Positions 38,537 to 47,247 of a DNA stretch of 64,000 nucleotides are shown in pieces. Each line of letters begins with the position of its first letter. Positions within the stretch are counted from its first letter, which is position 1. Under the pieces are notes generated by a model that searched no databases, was not told the origin of the DNA, and worked only from the letters and a program-made list of their open reading frames with translations. This DNA is from Bradyrhizobium algeriense (lineage in GTDB: Bacteria > Pseudomonadota > Alphaproteobacteria > Rhizobiales > Xanthobacteraceae): assembly GCF_003062295.1 (NCBI RefSeq), contig NZ_PYCN01000001.1, forward strand, positions 826,001 through 890,000. The letters run 5' to 3'. The translations under genes were made by a program, and so were the position numbers.

Positions 38537-39505
38537 ATGGCATCGAACCTGGAAACGCTCGTCACGGTTTTTGGCGGATCGGGGTTTCTGGGGCGAAACG
38601 TGGTCCGGGCGCTGGCCAAGCGCGAATACCGGATCAGGGTGGCGGTGCGTCGGCCGGAACTGGCCGGGCACCTGCAGCCGCTCGGCCGGGTCGGCCAGAT
38701 CCATGCCGTGCAGGCCAATCTGCGCTATCCGGCATCCGTCGAGGCGGCGATGCGCGATTCGCAAGTCGCAATCAACCTGGTCGGCACCCTGGCCGAGAGC
38801 GGCGCGCAGACCTTTGACGCCGTACAGGCCAAGGGCGCTGAAACGGTCGCCAAGGCCGCCGCTGCCGCAGGCGCCCGGATGGTGCACGTGTCCGCGATCG
38901 GCGCCGACGAGAACTCGCCCTCGGGCTACGGCCGCTCCAAGGCATTGGGCGAAAAGGCCGTGCTGGCCGCCGTCCCCTCCGCCACGATCCTGCGGCCCTC
39001 GGTGGTGTTCGGCCCCGAGGATCAGTTTACCAACCGCTTTGCGGCGCTGGCCCGGATATCGCCCTTCCTGCCGCTGATCGGCGGCGGCGTGACCCGGATG
39101 CAGCCGGTCTATGTCGGCGACGTCGCGACCGCGGTGGCCAATGCCGTCGACGGCAAGACCGCATCTGGGGCGACCTACGAGCTCGGCGGGCCGGAAGTGC
39201 TGACGATGCGCGAGATCATGGAAGTCATCCTCGCGATCACCGGGCGCAAGCGCATGCTGATTTCGCTGCCGTGGGGTTTGGCGAAGATGCAGGCGATGTT
39301 CCTGCAGTTCGCGCCGGGCATGCTGAAGCTGACGCCGGACCAGGTGATGATGCTGCAGTCCGACAATGTGGTATCGGACGCGGCGAAGTCCGCGGGCCTC
39401 ACGCTGGCAGGCCTCGGCATCGCGCCGGAGTCGATGCAGGCGATCGCCCCGCAATACCTCTGGCGTTTCCGCGCCGCCGGGCAGTTCCAGCGCATGAGCG
39501 TGTAG
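38537..39505 (+). CDS. NDUFA9-like NAD(P)-binding protein (atypical SDR, complex I subunit family)
   Basis: 322 residues. Rossmann motif VFGGSGFLGRNVVRAL at the start, VRRPEL, then HVSAIGADENSPSGYGRSK where the catalytic YxxxK is replaced by YGRSK, and LRPSVVFGPEDQF. Matches the alphaproteobacterial homologues of mitochondrial complex I subunit NDUFA9; in bacteria it may aid quinone or complex I function. ATG at 38537 with AGGAA 7-8 bases upstream is preferred over the one at 38531. Confidence 0.88.
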   Translation: MASNLETLVTVFGGSGFLGRNVVRALAKREYRIRVAVRRPELAGHLQPLGRVGQIHAVQANLRYPASVEAAMRDSQVAINLVGTLAESGAQTFDAVQAKGAETVAKAAAAAGARMVHVSAIGADENSPSGYGRSKALGEKAVLAAVPSATILRPSVVFGPEDQFTNRFAALARISPFLPLIGGGVTRMQPVYVGDVATAVANAVDGKTASGATYELGGPEVLTMREIMEVILAITGRKRMLISLPWGLAKMQAMFLQFAPGMLKLTPDQVMMLQSDNVVSDAAKSAGLTLAGLGIAPESMQAIAPQYLWRFRAAGQFQRMSV

Positions 39506-39593
39506 GGGTTCGTAGGGGTGGCGCGAAGGCGCGCTTGCGCCGTGCCCACCATTGCGAGCTCGGTGTTGGATGAATCCAACAATTTTTGGAACC

Positions 39594-40412
39594 CTACTTC
39601 CCCAGCGCCAGCGCGATCAGGCCGAGCGTGCCGAGGATGACGCGCCACCACGCAAAGAATGTGAAGCCATGGCGCGTGACGTAGGTGAGGAACGTCTTCA
39701 CCACGATCGCCGCGGTGATGAACGACACCACGAATCCGATCGCGATGACGCCAATATGGTCGACCGTCATCTCGCCGCGGTTCTTGTAGAAATCATAGGC
39801 GAACGCACCGATCATGGTCGGGATCGCGAGAAAGAACGAGAACTCCGCCGCCGATCGCTTGTCGGCGCCGAGCAGCATCGCCGCCACGATGCTGGCGCCG
39901 GAGCGCGACACACCCGGAATCATCGCCACACACTGCGCAATGCCGATCCACAGATACATCATCAGCGGGTACCGCGTGGCATCGTCCTCTCGCGGCTTGA
40001 GGTCGAGTTGATCGACCCACAAGAGAACCGCGCCGCCGGCGATCAGCGTGAAACACACCACAAACGGATCGAAAAGAAATTCCTTGATGTACTTGCCGAA
40101 AATCAGCCCAATGATCACCGCAGGCAGAAACGCCAACAGCACGCCAATCACGAAACGCCGGTCGTCGGGATTGGTGAACATGCCGAGCGCGACGCGCCAT
40201 AATTGGGCGAAATACAGCATGACGATGGCGAGAATCGCGCCGAGCTGAATCAGGATCACAAAGCTCTGCCAGAACGCGCCCTCGCCAAGACCGAAGTAGC
40301 GTTGCGCCAGCAGCATATGGCCCGTGGAGGAAACCGGGAGAAATTCCGTGATACCCTCGATGATGCCGAGAATCACCGCCTTGACTGCTTCCGACATCAT
40401 GATGTGGTCCAT
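39594..40412 (-). CDS. uppP: Undecaprenyl-diphosphatase
   Basis: 272 residues, eight or so membrane spans. Recycles undecaprenyl pyrophosphate, the lipid carrier for peptidoglycan and polysaccharides. Both active-site motifs are visible: EGITEFLPVSSTGH near residue 20 and PGVSRSGASI near 175. Start is uncertain: ATGs at 40412, 40400 and 40397 are all possible. Divergent from the FzlA-like gene. Confidence 0.95.
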   Translation of the reverse strand: MDHIMMSEAVKAVILGIIEGITEFLPVSSTGHMLLAQRYFGLGEGAFWQSFVILIQLGAILAIVMLYFAQLWRVALGMFTNPDDRRFVIGVLLAFLPAVIIGLIFGKYIKEFLFDPFVVCFTLIAGGAVLLWVDQLDLKPREDDATRYPLMMYLWIGIAQCVAMIPGVSRSGASIVAAMLLGADKRSAAEFSFFLAIPTMIGAFAYDFYKNRGEMTVDHIGVIAIGFVVSFITAAIVVKTFLTYVTRHGFTFFAWWRVILGTLGLIALALGK

Positions 40413-40576
40413 TTTGACAGGAAAAGCCGCGCCCTTCTCGCCTATTCGATCCGATGCCGCAATCGCAAAAAAACGCCAAACATAGGTTGCCTGATACGCC
40501 TGCTTGGCTAGTGTCGCGATTCGCATGACGCGGTTTGAGGGTTCCGGTATAGGCGCGATTTTGCCCCAAGGATTTC

Positions 40577-41269
40577 ATGTACACGCTCTATCATCATCCG
40601 TTCTGTCCGCATTCGCGCTTCATTCGCCTGGTGCTGGGCGAACACGGCCTCGACCTGCGCCTTGTGGAAGAACGGGCCTGGGAGCGGCGCGAAGGGTTTC
40701 TCGTGCTCAATCCTGCGGGCACCACGCCTGTCTTGATGGCTGACGGATTTCCGCCGATTCCGGGCGCCGGGATCATCGCCGAATATCTCGACGAGACGCA
40801 CGGCCTGGAGGCGGGCGAACGGCGACTGTTGCCGGCCTCGATGGCCGAGCGTGTCGAGGTGCGCCGACTGATGGCGTGGTTCAACGAAAAATTCTTCGAG
40901 GAGGCGTCGAACCCGCTGGTGACCGAGCGCATCTACAAGCGTTTCATGAGCGAGGAGAATGGCGGCGGCGCGCCGGCGACAGACGTAATCCGCGCAGCCA
41001 AGGTCAATGTGCGCTATCATCTGGCCTATATCGGCTGGCTGGCGCAGACGCGGAACTTCCTCGCCGGCGACCGGCTGACCTACGCGGATCTCGCCGCCGC
41101 GGCGCATCTTTCGGCGATCGATTATCTGGGCGATGTGCCATGGCACGAGGACGAGGCGGCAAAGGCGTGGTACGCGCGGGTGAAATCCCGCCCGTCGTTC
41201 CGCCCGCTGCTCAGCGAATGGCTGGCGGGCGTGCCGGCCTCGCGGACCTACGTGGACCTCGACTTCTGA
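40577..41269 (+). CDS. fzlA: FzlA-like GST-fold cell-division protein
   Basis: 230 residues. N-terminal thioredoxin-like domain ([20 protein letters not shown]) and C-terminal helical GST domain. Length, the HHPFCPxSR opening and the C-terminal tail TYVDLDF resemble FzlA of Caulobacter, which binds FtsZ filaments and is required for constriction. In that protein the extreme C-terminus is functionally important. Many databases would simply call it glutathione S-transferase. Its 3' end overlaps the likely queG start. Confidence 0.75.
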   Translation: MYTLYHHPFCPHSRFIRLVLGEHGLDLRLVEERAWERREGFLVLNPAGTTPVLMADGFPPIPGAGIIAEYLDETHGLEAGERRLLPASMAERVEVRRLMAWFNEKFFEEASNPLVTERIYKRFMSEENGGGAPATDVIRAAKVNVRYHLAYIGWLAQTRNFLAGDRLTYADLAAAAHLSAIDYLGDVPWHEDEAAKAWYARVKSRPSFRPLLSEWLAGVPASRTYVDLDF

Positions 41270-42456
41270 ACAAGGGCGCTAAACTCTCCGCCGCCGATCT
41301 GAAGGCCGCGCTCAAGCGCGAGGCGGAGACGCTCGGCTTCGACTGCATCGGCGTCACCGATCCCGACGCGATCGGCACTGCCGGCAAATATTTTCGCGAA
41401 TTCCTCGATGCCGGCGCGCATGGCGACATGCACTGGCTCGCCGCGCAACCCGAACGGCGGATGGATCCGTGCGTGCTGTGGCCCGGCGTGCGCTCGATCA
41501 TCATGCTCGGCGTCAATTATGGACCCGATGAGAATCCGCTCGCGCTTCTCGAACAACGTACGCGCGGCGCAATCTCCGCCTATGCGCAGGGCGACGACTA
41601 TCACGACGTCATCAAGAAGCGGCTGAAGATGCTGGCGCGATGGCTGGTCGCCGCGTCAGGCGATGACGTGAAAGTATTCATCGATACCGCAGCGGTGATG
41701 GAAAAACCGCTGGCGCAGGCGGCGGGGCTCGGCTGGCAAGGCAAGCACACCAACCTGGTCTCGCGCGAGTTCGGCTCGTGGCTGTTTCTCGGCGCGATCT
41801 TTTCCGCATCCGACCTGCCGCGCGACGCGGCGGACGGCGATCATTGCGGTTCCTGCAATGCTTGCCAGGAGATCTGCCCGACCGCGGCGTTCCCTGCGCC
41901 CTACAAGCTCGATGCGCGGCGCTGCATTTCGTACCTGACGATCGAGAACAAGGGCCCGATCCCGCGCGAGTTTCGCAAGAGCATCGGCAACCGCATCTAT
42001 GGCTGCGATGATTGCCTCGCCGTGTGCCCGTGGAACAAGTTCGCGCAGCAAGGCCGGGAGGCGAAACTGGCCGCGCGGGCGGAGTTGCGTGCGCCGTCGC
42101 TGGCGGAGCTGGCGCGGCTCGACGACGTCGCCTTCCGCGCGCTGTTTACCAAGTCGCCGGTCAAGCGCATCGGCCGCGACCGTTTTGTCCGCAACGTGCT
42201 GATCGCGATCGGCAACGCGGGTGATGCATCGCTGGCGCCGGCGGCCGAACGCCTGCTGGATGATGCAAGCCCGCTGGTTCGCGGCGCGGCGGTGTGGGCG
42301 CTGTCGCAGCTGATGGAGCGGGAGAGGTTTGACGCGCTGGCGGCGAACGCGGTCGGCGTCGAGACGGATGAAGATGTCCGCGCGGAGTGGCGGCAAACCT
42401 CCGTCGTCATGCCCCGCGAAGGCGGCGCATCCAGTACTCCCGGGCATCTCGGCTAA
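41218..42456 (+). CDS. queG: Epoxyqueuosine reductase
   Basis: Up to 412 residues. Last step of queuosine synthesis in tRNA, cobalamin- and 4Fe4S-dependent. Two ferredoxin-like clusters are clear: [12 protein letters not shown] and [16 protein letters not shown]-like segment ([15 protein letters not shown]) follows. No canonical start fits the family N-terminus: homology begins near 41278, and the nearest in-frame ATG is 41218, inside fzlA; a CTG at 41266 overlapping the fzlA stop is the alternative. The last ~17 codons read into a palindromic repeat, so the C-terminus is non-native. Confidence 0.9.
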   Translation: MAGGRAGLADLRGPRLLNKGAKLSAADLKAALKREAETLGFDCIGVTDPDAIGTAGKYFREFLDAGAHGDMHWLAAQPERRMDPCVLWPGVRSIIMLGVNYGPDENPLALLEQRTRGAISAYAQGDDYHDVIKKRLKMLARWLVAASGDDVKVFIDTAAVMEKPLAQAAGLGWQGKHTNLVSREFGSWLFLGAIFSASDLPRDAADGDHCGSCNACQEICPTAAFPAPYKLDARRCISYLTIENKGPIPREFRKSIGNRIYGCDDCLAVCPWNKFAQQGREAKLAARAELRAPSLAELARLDDVAFRALFTKSPVKRIGRDRFVRNVLIAIGNAGDASLAPAAERLLDDASPLVRGAAVWALSQLMERERFDALAANAVGVETDEDVRAEWRQTSVVMPREGGASSTPGHLG

Positions 42457-42515
42457 CCCGATATGTCACGGCGTAATGGATCGTCCGCCCCGGTGCGCAA
42501 TTGCGCACGATGACA
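42415..42515. repeat. CGTCATGCC-type repeat overlapping the queG 3' end
   Basis: Starts CGTCATGCCCCGCGAAGGCG and ends ATGACAG, with a GGTGCGCAATTGCGCAC core. This is the same class as copies at 43363 and 47115. It supplies the queG stop. Confidence 0.7.
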
Positions 42516-42546
42516 GGCGCATCCAAATCCGCCATGGTCGCTCGCC

Positions 42547-43353
42547 ATGACAAAAAATCAGCCTTTCTTCACCCACGATCGCGTCAACGATAGCTTCATG
42601 CCCACGCCGGTTGCGAACGGAGCCTGGGACCCCAATTCCCTGCACGGCCGTGTCGTTGTCGGCCTGCTCGCCCATGTGATCGAGCAGCGCCACGGCTCCG
42701 ACGATTTCGTGCCGGCGCGGCTCACCGTCGACATGTTCCGCCTTCCCAACATCACGACGCCGATCGAGGTCACGACCAGGCTTATCCGCGACGGCATGCG
42801 CATCAAGGTGGTGGAAGCCGAGTTCATCAGTGGCGGCACCCGCATGGCGCGCGCCTCCTGCCAGTTGTTGCGCAAGACGGAAAACGCGCCGGGCAATGTC
42901 TGGTCGCCGCCGAACTGGGATGCGCCGAAGCCGTCGGACATTCCAAAGCCCACCGATCCCAGGCTCGGCATGAACGGCAAATGGACCACGCGGCCGATCG
43001 TAGGCCACATGGGTGCGCTCGGGCCGCGGCGGCTGTGGATGGGCGAGGTGCGCGAACTCGTCGAGGGCGTGCCGATGTCGCCCTTCGTGCATGTCGCGAC
43101 AGGTGCGGATTTCGCTAGCCCGTTCGCCAATGCCGGCGACCAGGGGCTCGGCTACATCAACAGCGACGTCACGCTCTATCTGCATCGCTTGCCGGTCACG
43201 CCATGGGTCGGCTTCGAGGTCGTCAACCACCACGCCACCGACGGCATCGCGATCGGCGAATGCTGGCTCTATGACGAGCAGGGCCCGATCGGGACGTCCA
43301 CGGTCGCGGCGCTCGCGCAGCGCAAGCCGACGACCAACGTGCCGCCGCCGTGA
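42547..43353 (+). CDS. Acyl-CoA thioesterase-like double hot-dog protein
   Basis: 268 residues. Layout of a double hot-dog thioesterase: N-terminal HGRVVVGLLAHVIEQ helix and C-terminal ASPFANAGDQGLGYINSDVTLYLHRLP, with a WVGFEVVNHHATDGIAIGECWLYDEQG strand set. Substrate not identifiable. Flanked by repeats on both sides, so likely a single-gene unit. Confidence 0.75.
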   Translation: MTKNQPFFTHDRVNDSFMPTPVANGAWDPNSLHGRVVVGLLAHVIEQRHGSDDFVPARLTVDMFRLPNITTPIEVTTRLIRDGMRIKVVEAEFISGGTRMARASCQLLRKTENAPGNVWSPPNWDAPKPSDIPKPTDPRLGMNGKWTTRPIVGHMGALGPRRLWMGEVRELVEGVPMSPFVHVATGADFASPFANAGDQGLGYINSDVTLYLHRLPVTPWVGFEVVNHHATDGIAIGECWLYDEQGPIGTSTVAALAQRKPTTNVPPP

Positions 43354-43362
43354 GAAGAGCCC

Positions 43363-43463
43363 GTCGTTCCGGGGCATCGCGGAGCGATGAACCCAGAACC
43401 TCGAGATTCTCAGGTGCGCAATTGCGCACCATAGTTCGATGCTTCGCATCGCCCCGGAATGAC
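43363..43463. repeat. Palindromic repeat with GGTGCGCAATTGCGCACC core
   Basis: Outer ends GTCGTTCCGGGGC and GCCCCGGAATGAC are inverted; an 18-base perfect palindrome GGTGCGCAATTGCGCACC sits in the middle. Between convergent genes. Confidence 0.8.
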
Positions 43464-43484
43464 CGCCGAGAGAGCGCGCCTAAC

Positions 43485-43952
43485 TCACACCAAATGCCGC
43501 TTCATCTCCGGCCGCGCCTTTAGCGCCGCACCCTGTTTCGCAACAATCTTGGCGATCCGCTCCGGCGCAAACTTGATATCGACGAAGGCCGGCGCGGTGT
43601 TGGCGACCTCATGGTACTCTGTGATCTTGCCGTCACGCAGCCGCATGATGGCCACGCCCTCGAACATTGCCCGCGCCCCTTCCGCTTCCGGCAGCGTCGA
43701 GCGGTAGCTGAAGGTGTAGCGCGCATACAGCGTATGTCCGTCGCTGATGGGGTCGTGCATGTCCCAGCGGAAATCGGTGGCCGTGCGATAGAACCAGTCG
43801 TCGATCATCCCTGCGATTTTCGCGCGGCCTTCGAACGCGCCGTAAAACACGTCGTGATAGACGCCGTCTTCGGTGAACAGTTCCGCAAACGCCTTGCCGT
43901 TGCGCTGCTCGACGGCGTCGCAGAAGGCGCGGAGCATGGTGGATGCGTTCAT
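43485..43952 (-). CDS. NTF2-like / SnoaL-type protein
   Basis: 155 residues. Cone-shaped alpha+beta fold: DAVEQRNGKAFAELFTEDGVYHD, FYGAFEGRAKIAGMIDDWF, then FRDGKITEYHEVANTAPAFVD-like strands. The fold serves as isomerase, cyclase or binding module, so no reaction can be assigned. GGGAGA precedes the ATG. Confidence 0.75.
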   Translation of the reverse strand: MNASTMLRAFCDAVEQRNGKAFAELFTEDGVYHDVFYGAFEGRAKIAGMIDDWFYRTATDFRWDMHDPISDGHTLYARYTFSYRSTLPEAEGARAMFEGVAIMRLRDGKITEYHEVANTAPAFVDIKFAPERIAKIVAKQGAALKARPEMKRHLV

Positions 43953-43973
43953 GGCGTTGTCTCCCGTTTTTCT

Positions 43974-44119
43974 TCCCTCTCCCCTTGTGGGAGAGGGTGG
44001 ATGCGATGCGCAGCATCGCAGACGGGCGAGGGGTTCTCTCCGCGGATAGATATCTCTCTACGGAGACAGACCCCTCATCCGGCGCTGCGCGCCACCTTCT
44101 CCCACAAGGGGAGAAGGAA
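43974..44119. repeat. Inverted repeat with CTCCCCTTGTGGGAGA arms
   Basis: Left arm CTCTCCCCTTGTGGGAGAGG and right arm CTTCTCCCACAAGGGGAGAAG are mirror images about 100 bases apart, enclosing GCGATGCGCAGCATCGC and CGGATAGATATCTCTCTACGG-type smaller palindromes. A different family from the GTAGCCCGG repeats. Between two minus-strand genes. Confidence 0.85.
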
Positions 44120-44125
44120 AAAAGA

Positions 44126-44920
44126 TCACCCCATCTCCGCCACCGCCGCCATGATCCGTGCAATGTCCTGCGGGCGCGACAGGCGGTGATCGCCGTCCTG
44201 GATCACGGTCAGTACCACGTCCTCCGCCGGCAGCCGGTGCGCCAGCGCGAAGGCGTGCTGCCAGGGCACGTCGGGATCCTGCGCGCCCTGCAGGATGCGC
44301 ACCGGGCATCCGACCTCGATGGCGCTGCCGAGCAACAGATGGTTGCGGCCCTCCTCGATCAGCGCGCGCGTGATCGGATAGGGCGCGCCGTCGCCATACT
44401 CCGATGGCCGCATCCACACGCCCTTGGTGCTGATCTCCACGCGAACCTCGTCGGAGAAAGCGTTCCACATCAATTGCTCGGTGAAATCAGGCGCCGGCGC
44501 AATCAGTATCAACCCGGCGAGCGTCGCCTGCTTCGCCTCGCGTTGGGCGATGGCGCGCGCCAACAGCAGCGCCATCCAGCCGCCCATCGACGAGCCGATC
44601 ACGACCTGCGGCCCCCGGCAGAACTGCTCGAACACGGCGATGGCCTCTTCCAGCCAGCGGCCGATGGTACCGTCGATGAAAGCGCCGCCCGATTCGCCAT
44701 GGCCGGAATAATCGAACCTGATACAGGCGCGGCCATGTTCCGCGGCCCAGGCGTCCAGCGCCAGCGCCTTGGTGCCCCGCATATCGGAATTGAAGCCGCC
44801 CAGCCAGAACAGCCCGGGCCCGCCGCCGTCACGGGCGCGCACGGCGATCCGGCGGAGGCCACTGCCCTCCCCTACCTCGATAAAGGTCGGTTCCTGGTCG
44901 ATTGGTGCTGAATTGGTCAT
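44126..44920 (-). CDS. Alpha/beta hydrolase
   Basis: 264 residues from the ATG at 44920 (an in-frame codon at 44974 is possible). Lid-poor hydrolase with nucleophile elbow GSSMGGW, oxyanion-region GGFNSDMRG, acid loop GAQDPDVP and His in DGDHRLSR. Resembles the ABHD10-type thioesterase/esterase group. Substrate unknown. It lies divergent from infC. Confidence 0.8.
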   Translation of the reverse strand: MTNSAPIDQEPTFIEVGEGSGLRRIAVRARDGGGPGLFWLGGFNSDMRGTKALALDAWAAEHGRACIRFDYSGHGESGGAFIDGTIGRWLEEAIAVFEQFCRGPQVVIGSSMGGWMALLLARAIAQREAKQATLAGLILIAPAPDFTEQLMWNAFSDEVRVEISTKGVWMRPSEYGDGAPYPITRALIEEGRNHLLLGSAIEVGCPVRILQGAQDPDVPWQHAFALAHRLPAEDVVLTVIQDGDHRLSRPQDIARIMAAVAEMG

Positions 44921-45142
44921 GGATCTGTCACTCTCGCCCGGCTGCTTTGTCCGTGAGCGCGCTTCATCGGTCAAGACGACCGCCCGGCGCTTGCGGATCG
45001 GCCCGCCGCGCTATATTTGCCGCACGTGACCGAAATGCCTCGCATTTGACGGTTTTCGGGCGCAGAGCGTGAGTTCGCTTGCTGTTATCAGCGTATTGCT
45101 TCAAACTACGGCCCTTCCTTTCACAACTTTGGAGAGTTACCC

Positions 45143-45682
45143 ATTCGCCGTCCCAACAGAGCCCCGCCCGCTGCAACCAAAGACGGGCCGCGCACCAATG
45201 ATGATATCCGCAACGCGCAGATCCAGCTGATCGATCAGACCGGCCTCAACCACGGAACAGTCGAGACCGTGGTCGCCATCAAGATGGCCCTCGAGGCAGG
45301 CATGGATCTCGTCGAGATTTCGCCGAACAACAATCCTCCCGTTTGCAAAATTATGGACTACGGGAAGTTCAAGTATTCGGCACAGAAGAAAGCTGCCGAG
45401 GCCCGCAAGAAGCAGAAGATCGTCGAGATCAAGGAGATCAAGCTGCGGCCGATGATCGACGATCACGATTACGACGTGAAGATGCGCGCGATGCAGCGGT
45501 TCTTCGAGGAAGGCGACAAGGTCAAGATCACCTTGCGCTACCGTGGCCGCGAAATGGCGCACCAGGAAATCGGCACCAAGCTCTTGGACAAGGTCAAGGC
45601 CGATGTCGCCGAGTTCGCCAAGGTCGAGCAGGACGCGAGGTTCGAGGGACGCCAGGTCGTGATGGTGCTGGCGCCGCGCTGA
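45143..45682 (+). CDS. infC: Translation initiation factor IF-3 (AUU start)
   Basis: 179 residues. Binds the 30S subunit and checks the start codon. The N-terminal domain begins [25 protein letters not shown] only if translation starts at the ATT at 45143; GGAG lies 8 bases upstream. The nearest GTG at 45269 would remove a quarter of the protein. AUU starts are a hallmark of infC, giving autoregulation because IF-3 rejects its own start codon. C-terminal motifs [17 protein letters not shown] and [15 protein letters not shown] are intact. A strong terminator follows. Confidence 0.93.
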   Translation: MRRPNRAPPAATKDGPRTNDDIRNAQIQLIDQTGLNHGTVETVVAIKMALEAGMDLVEISPNNNPPVCKIMDYGKFKYSAQKKAAEARKKQKIVEIKEIKLRPMIDDHDYDVKMRAMQRFFEEGDKVKITLRYRGREMAHQEIGTKLLDKVKADVAEFAKVEQDARFEGRQVVMVLAPR

Positions 45683-45706
45683 TTTGAATCGGTGTTAGAT
45701 GTGAGG

Positions 45707-45743
45707 CGGCCCGTCAGATATCTGACGGGCCGTTTCCTTTTTT
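45707..45743 (+). terminator. Rho-independent terminator of infC
   Basis: Perfect palindrome CGGCCCGTCAGA / TCTGACGGGCCG followed by TTTCCTTTTTT, 24 bases after the infC stop. Confidence 0.92.
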
Positions 45744-45749
45744 GAAAAG

Positions 45750-46175
45750 TCAGCTCCGCGTAGCCTGCCAAGTACCGCTACAGTAGTCACCGGTGATGAT
45801 GCCGCGCCACGAGCCCGCGCCGTAGCTGCCCACAAGCCGACCGCCGCCGCTGGCGCGGGATGCGCCGACCGAAACCCTGACCGCAACCGCACCGGCCCGA
45901 TTGACCGATCCCGAGACCCTGCCGCCGCCTGCCGATGAAACGCGAGAGCCGCGGACAGTGAAGGGAACGCTGTAACCCGAACTGCAATTGCCCCGCGTGG
46001 TGGCGAAGACCACGTTCCATATACCGTCATAGACCCCGGCCCTGCGGCGGGTCGCAGCGTCGGCCGAAGGCGGCACGGCCATCGCGGCGAATACGGCAAG
46101 GATCGGGAGCCAGCGCAGGGTACGCCGGCCGGGAAGAGCGGAAAAACGGGCAATCGGTTGCTGAAAACGGGTCAT
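45750..46175 (-). CDS. Secreted hypothetical protein
   Basis: 141 residues. Signal peptide to ~42 (LPILAVFAAMAVPPSADAA), then a small Gly/Ser/Arg-rich beta domain (YDGIWNVVFATTRGNCSSGY, SVNRAGAVAVRVSVG, GSWRGIITGDYCSGTWQA) with two cysteines that may form a disulfide. Similar short proteins occur in Bradyrhizobium; function unknown. It lies between infC and rpmI on the opposite strand, splitting that usual operon. Confidence 0.7.
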   Translation of the reverse strand: MTRFQQPIARFSALPGRRTLRWLPILAVFAAMAVPPSADAATRRRAGVYDGIWNVVFATTRGNCSSGYSVPFTVRGSRVSSAGGGRVSGSVNRAGAVAVRVSVGASRASGGGRLVGSYGAGSWRGIITGDYCSGTWQATRS

Positions 46176-46395
46176 TTTCTTCCTGTTCCGGGCTCAGATG
46201 TTAACGACATCGCGGATAGGTAGCAGCACCCGCGTCAGCGGTTCATCATTGCCAATTGGCGCTTCCTCTGCCATAAGCCCGACCTTCATCGCCCGGCTGA
46301 TCAAGGGCTGCCGTGTCGATGTCCGTGCGGGTTGGTTCGTTTTCGAAAAAACCTGAGCACTTTCAACGCTCTAACGAGCATTTTAAGCCGCAAAA

Positions 46396-46416
46396 GCGCC
46401 TCTCGGGCGCATTTTT
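46396..46416 (+). promoter_or_regulatory. Possible attenuator before rpmI
   Basis: GCGCC TCTCG GGCGC followed by ATTTTTCTG, 23 bases ahead of the rpmI start. A short stem with a T-run in a ribosomal protein leader suggests premature termination control. Weak evidence. Confidence 0.35.
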
Positions 46417-46438
46417 CTGTGGCCGATAGGAGAGCCAA

Positions 46439-46639
46439 ATGCCCAAGCTGAAGACCAAGTCAGGCGCTAAAAAGCGCTTCAAGGTGACTGCCACCGGCAA
46501 AGTGATGCACGCCCAGCGCGGCAAGCGCCACGGCATGATCAAGCGGACCAAGAAGCAGATTCGTCAGCTCCGCGGCACCCGCGTGCTGTTCAAGACCGAC
46601 GGCGACAACGTCAAGAAGTACTTCTTGCCGAACGCCTGA
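46439..46639 (+). CDS. rpmI: 50S ribosomal protein L35
   Basis: 66 residues, [17 protein letters not shown] start, strongly basic, with [23 protein letters not shown] precedes the ATG. Followed after 78 bases by rplT. Confidence 0.97.
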   Translation: MPKLKTKSGAKKRFKVTATGKVMHAQRGKRHGMIKRTKKQIRQLRGTRVLFKTDGDNVKKYFLPNA

Positions 46640-46717
46640 TCGCGCTCGCATTCCGCTAAAGCCGGCCGCGTCCGCGCGGCGATCCATCACCGATTTAAAA
46701 ATTCAAGGATAGCAGTC

Positions 46718-47077
46718 ATGTCTCGCGTCAAACGCGGTGTGACCTCTCACGCCAGGCACAAGAAAGTCTACAAGGCCGCCAAGGGTTTCCGCGGCCGCCG
46801 CAAGAACACCATTCGCGCCGCCAAGGCTGCGGTCGAGAAGGCCGGGCAATACGCCTTCCGCGACCGCAAGCGCAAGAAGCGCACGTTCCGCGCGCTCTGG
46901 ATCCAGCGCATCAATGCCGCCGTGCGCCCGTTCGGCATGACCTACAGCGTCTTTATCAACGGTCTGTCGAAGTCGGGCATCACGGTCGACCGCAAGGTGC
47001 TGTCGGATCTCGCCATCACCGAGCCGGCGGCGTTCCAGGCGATCGCCGAGAAGGCCAAGGCCGCGCTGGCGGCGTAA
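46718..47077 (+). CDS. rplT: 50S ribosomal protein L20
   Basis: 119 residues. Early assembly protein of the 50S subunit. Starts [16 protein letters not shown], with [16 protein letters not shown] and the RNA-binding C-terminal domain ending in AKAALAA. In rpmI-rplT operons L20 represses its own mRNA in several bacteria. Downstream is a repeat, then pheS. Confidence 0.97.
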   Translation: MSRVKRGVTSHARHKKVYKAAKGFRGRRKNTIRAAKAAVEKAGQYAFRDRKRKKRTFRALWIQRINAAVRPFGMTYSVFINGLSKSGITVDRKVLSDLAITEPAAFQAIAEKAKAALAA

Positions 47078-47114
47078 GCCGTCGCCACTCGACCCTTCTG
47101 AAAGTTCTTGAGAG

Positions 47115-47204
47115 CGTCATGGCCGGGCCCGTCCCGGCCATCCACGCCTTCCTTCTCGCGAACGCTGTAAGACGTGGATGCCCGGGACAAGCCCGGGCAT
47201 GACG
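47115..47204. repeat. CGTCATGGCCGGG-type repeat between rplT and pheS
   Basis: Ends CGTCATGGCCGGGCC and GGCATGACG are inverted, with CCCGGGACAAGCCCGGGC inside. Common type in Bradyrhizobium intergenic DNA. Confidence 0.75.
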
Positions 47205-47247
47205 GGCTAGGAGCATCGGCTTTAGCATCCTAGTCAAAAGGATCGCC

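Noticed and set aside
45269..45682. IF-3 starting from the GTG at 45269
   Set aside because: It would remove 42 residues of the conserved N-terminal domain; the ATT at 45143 fits better.
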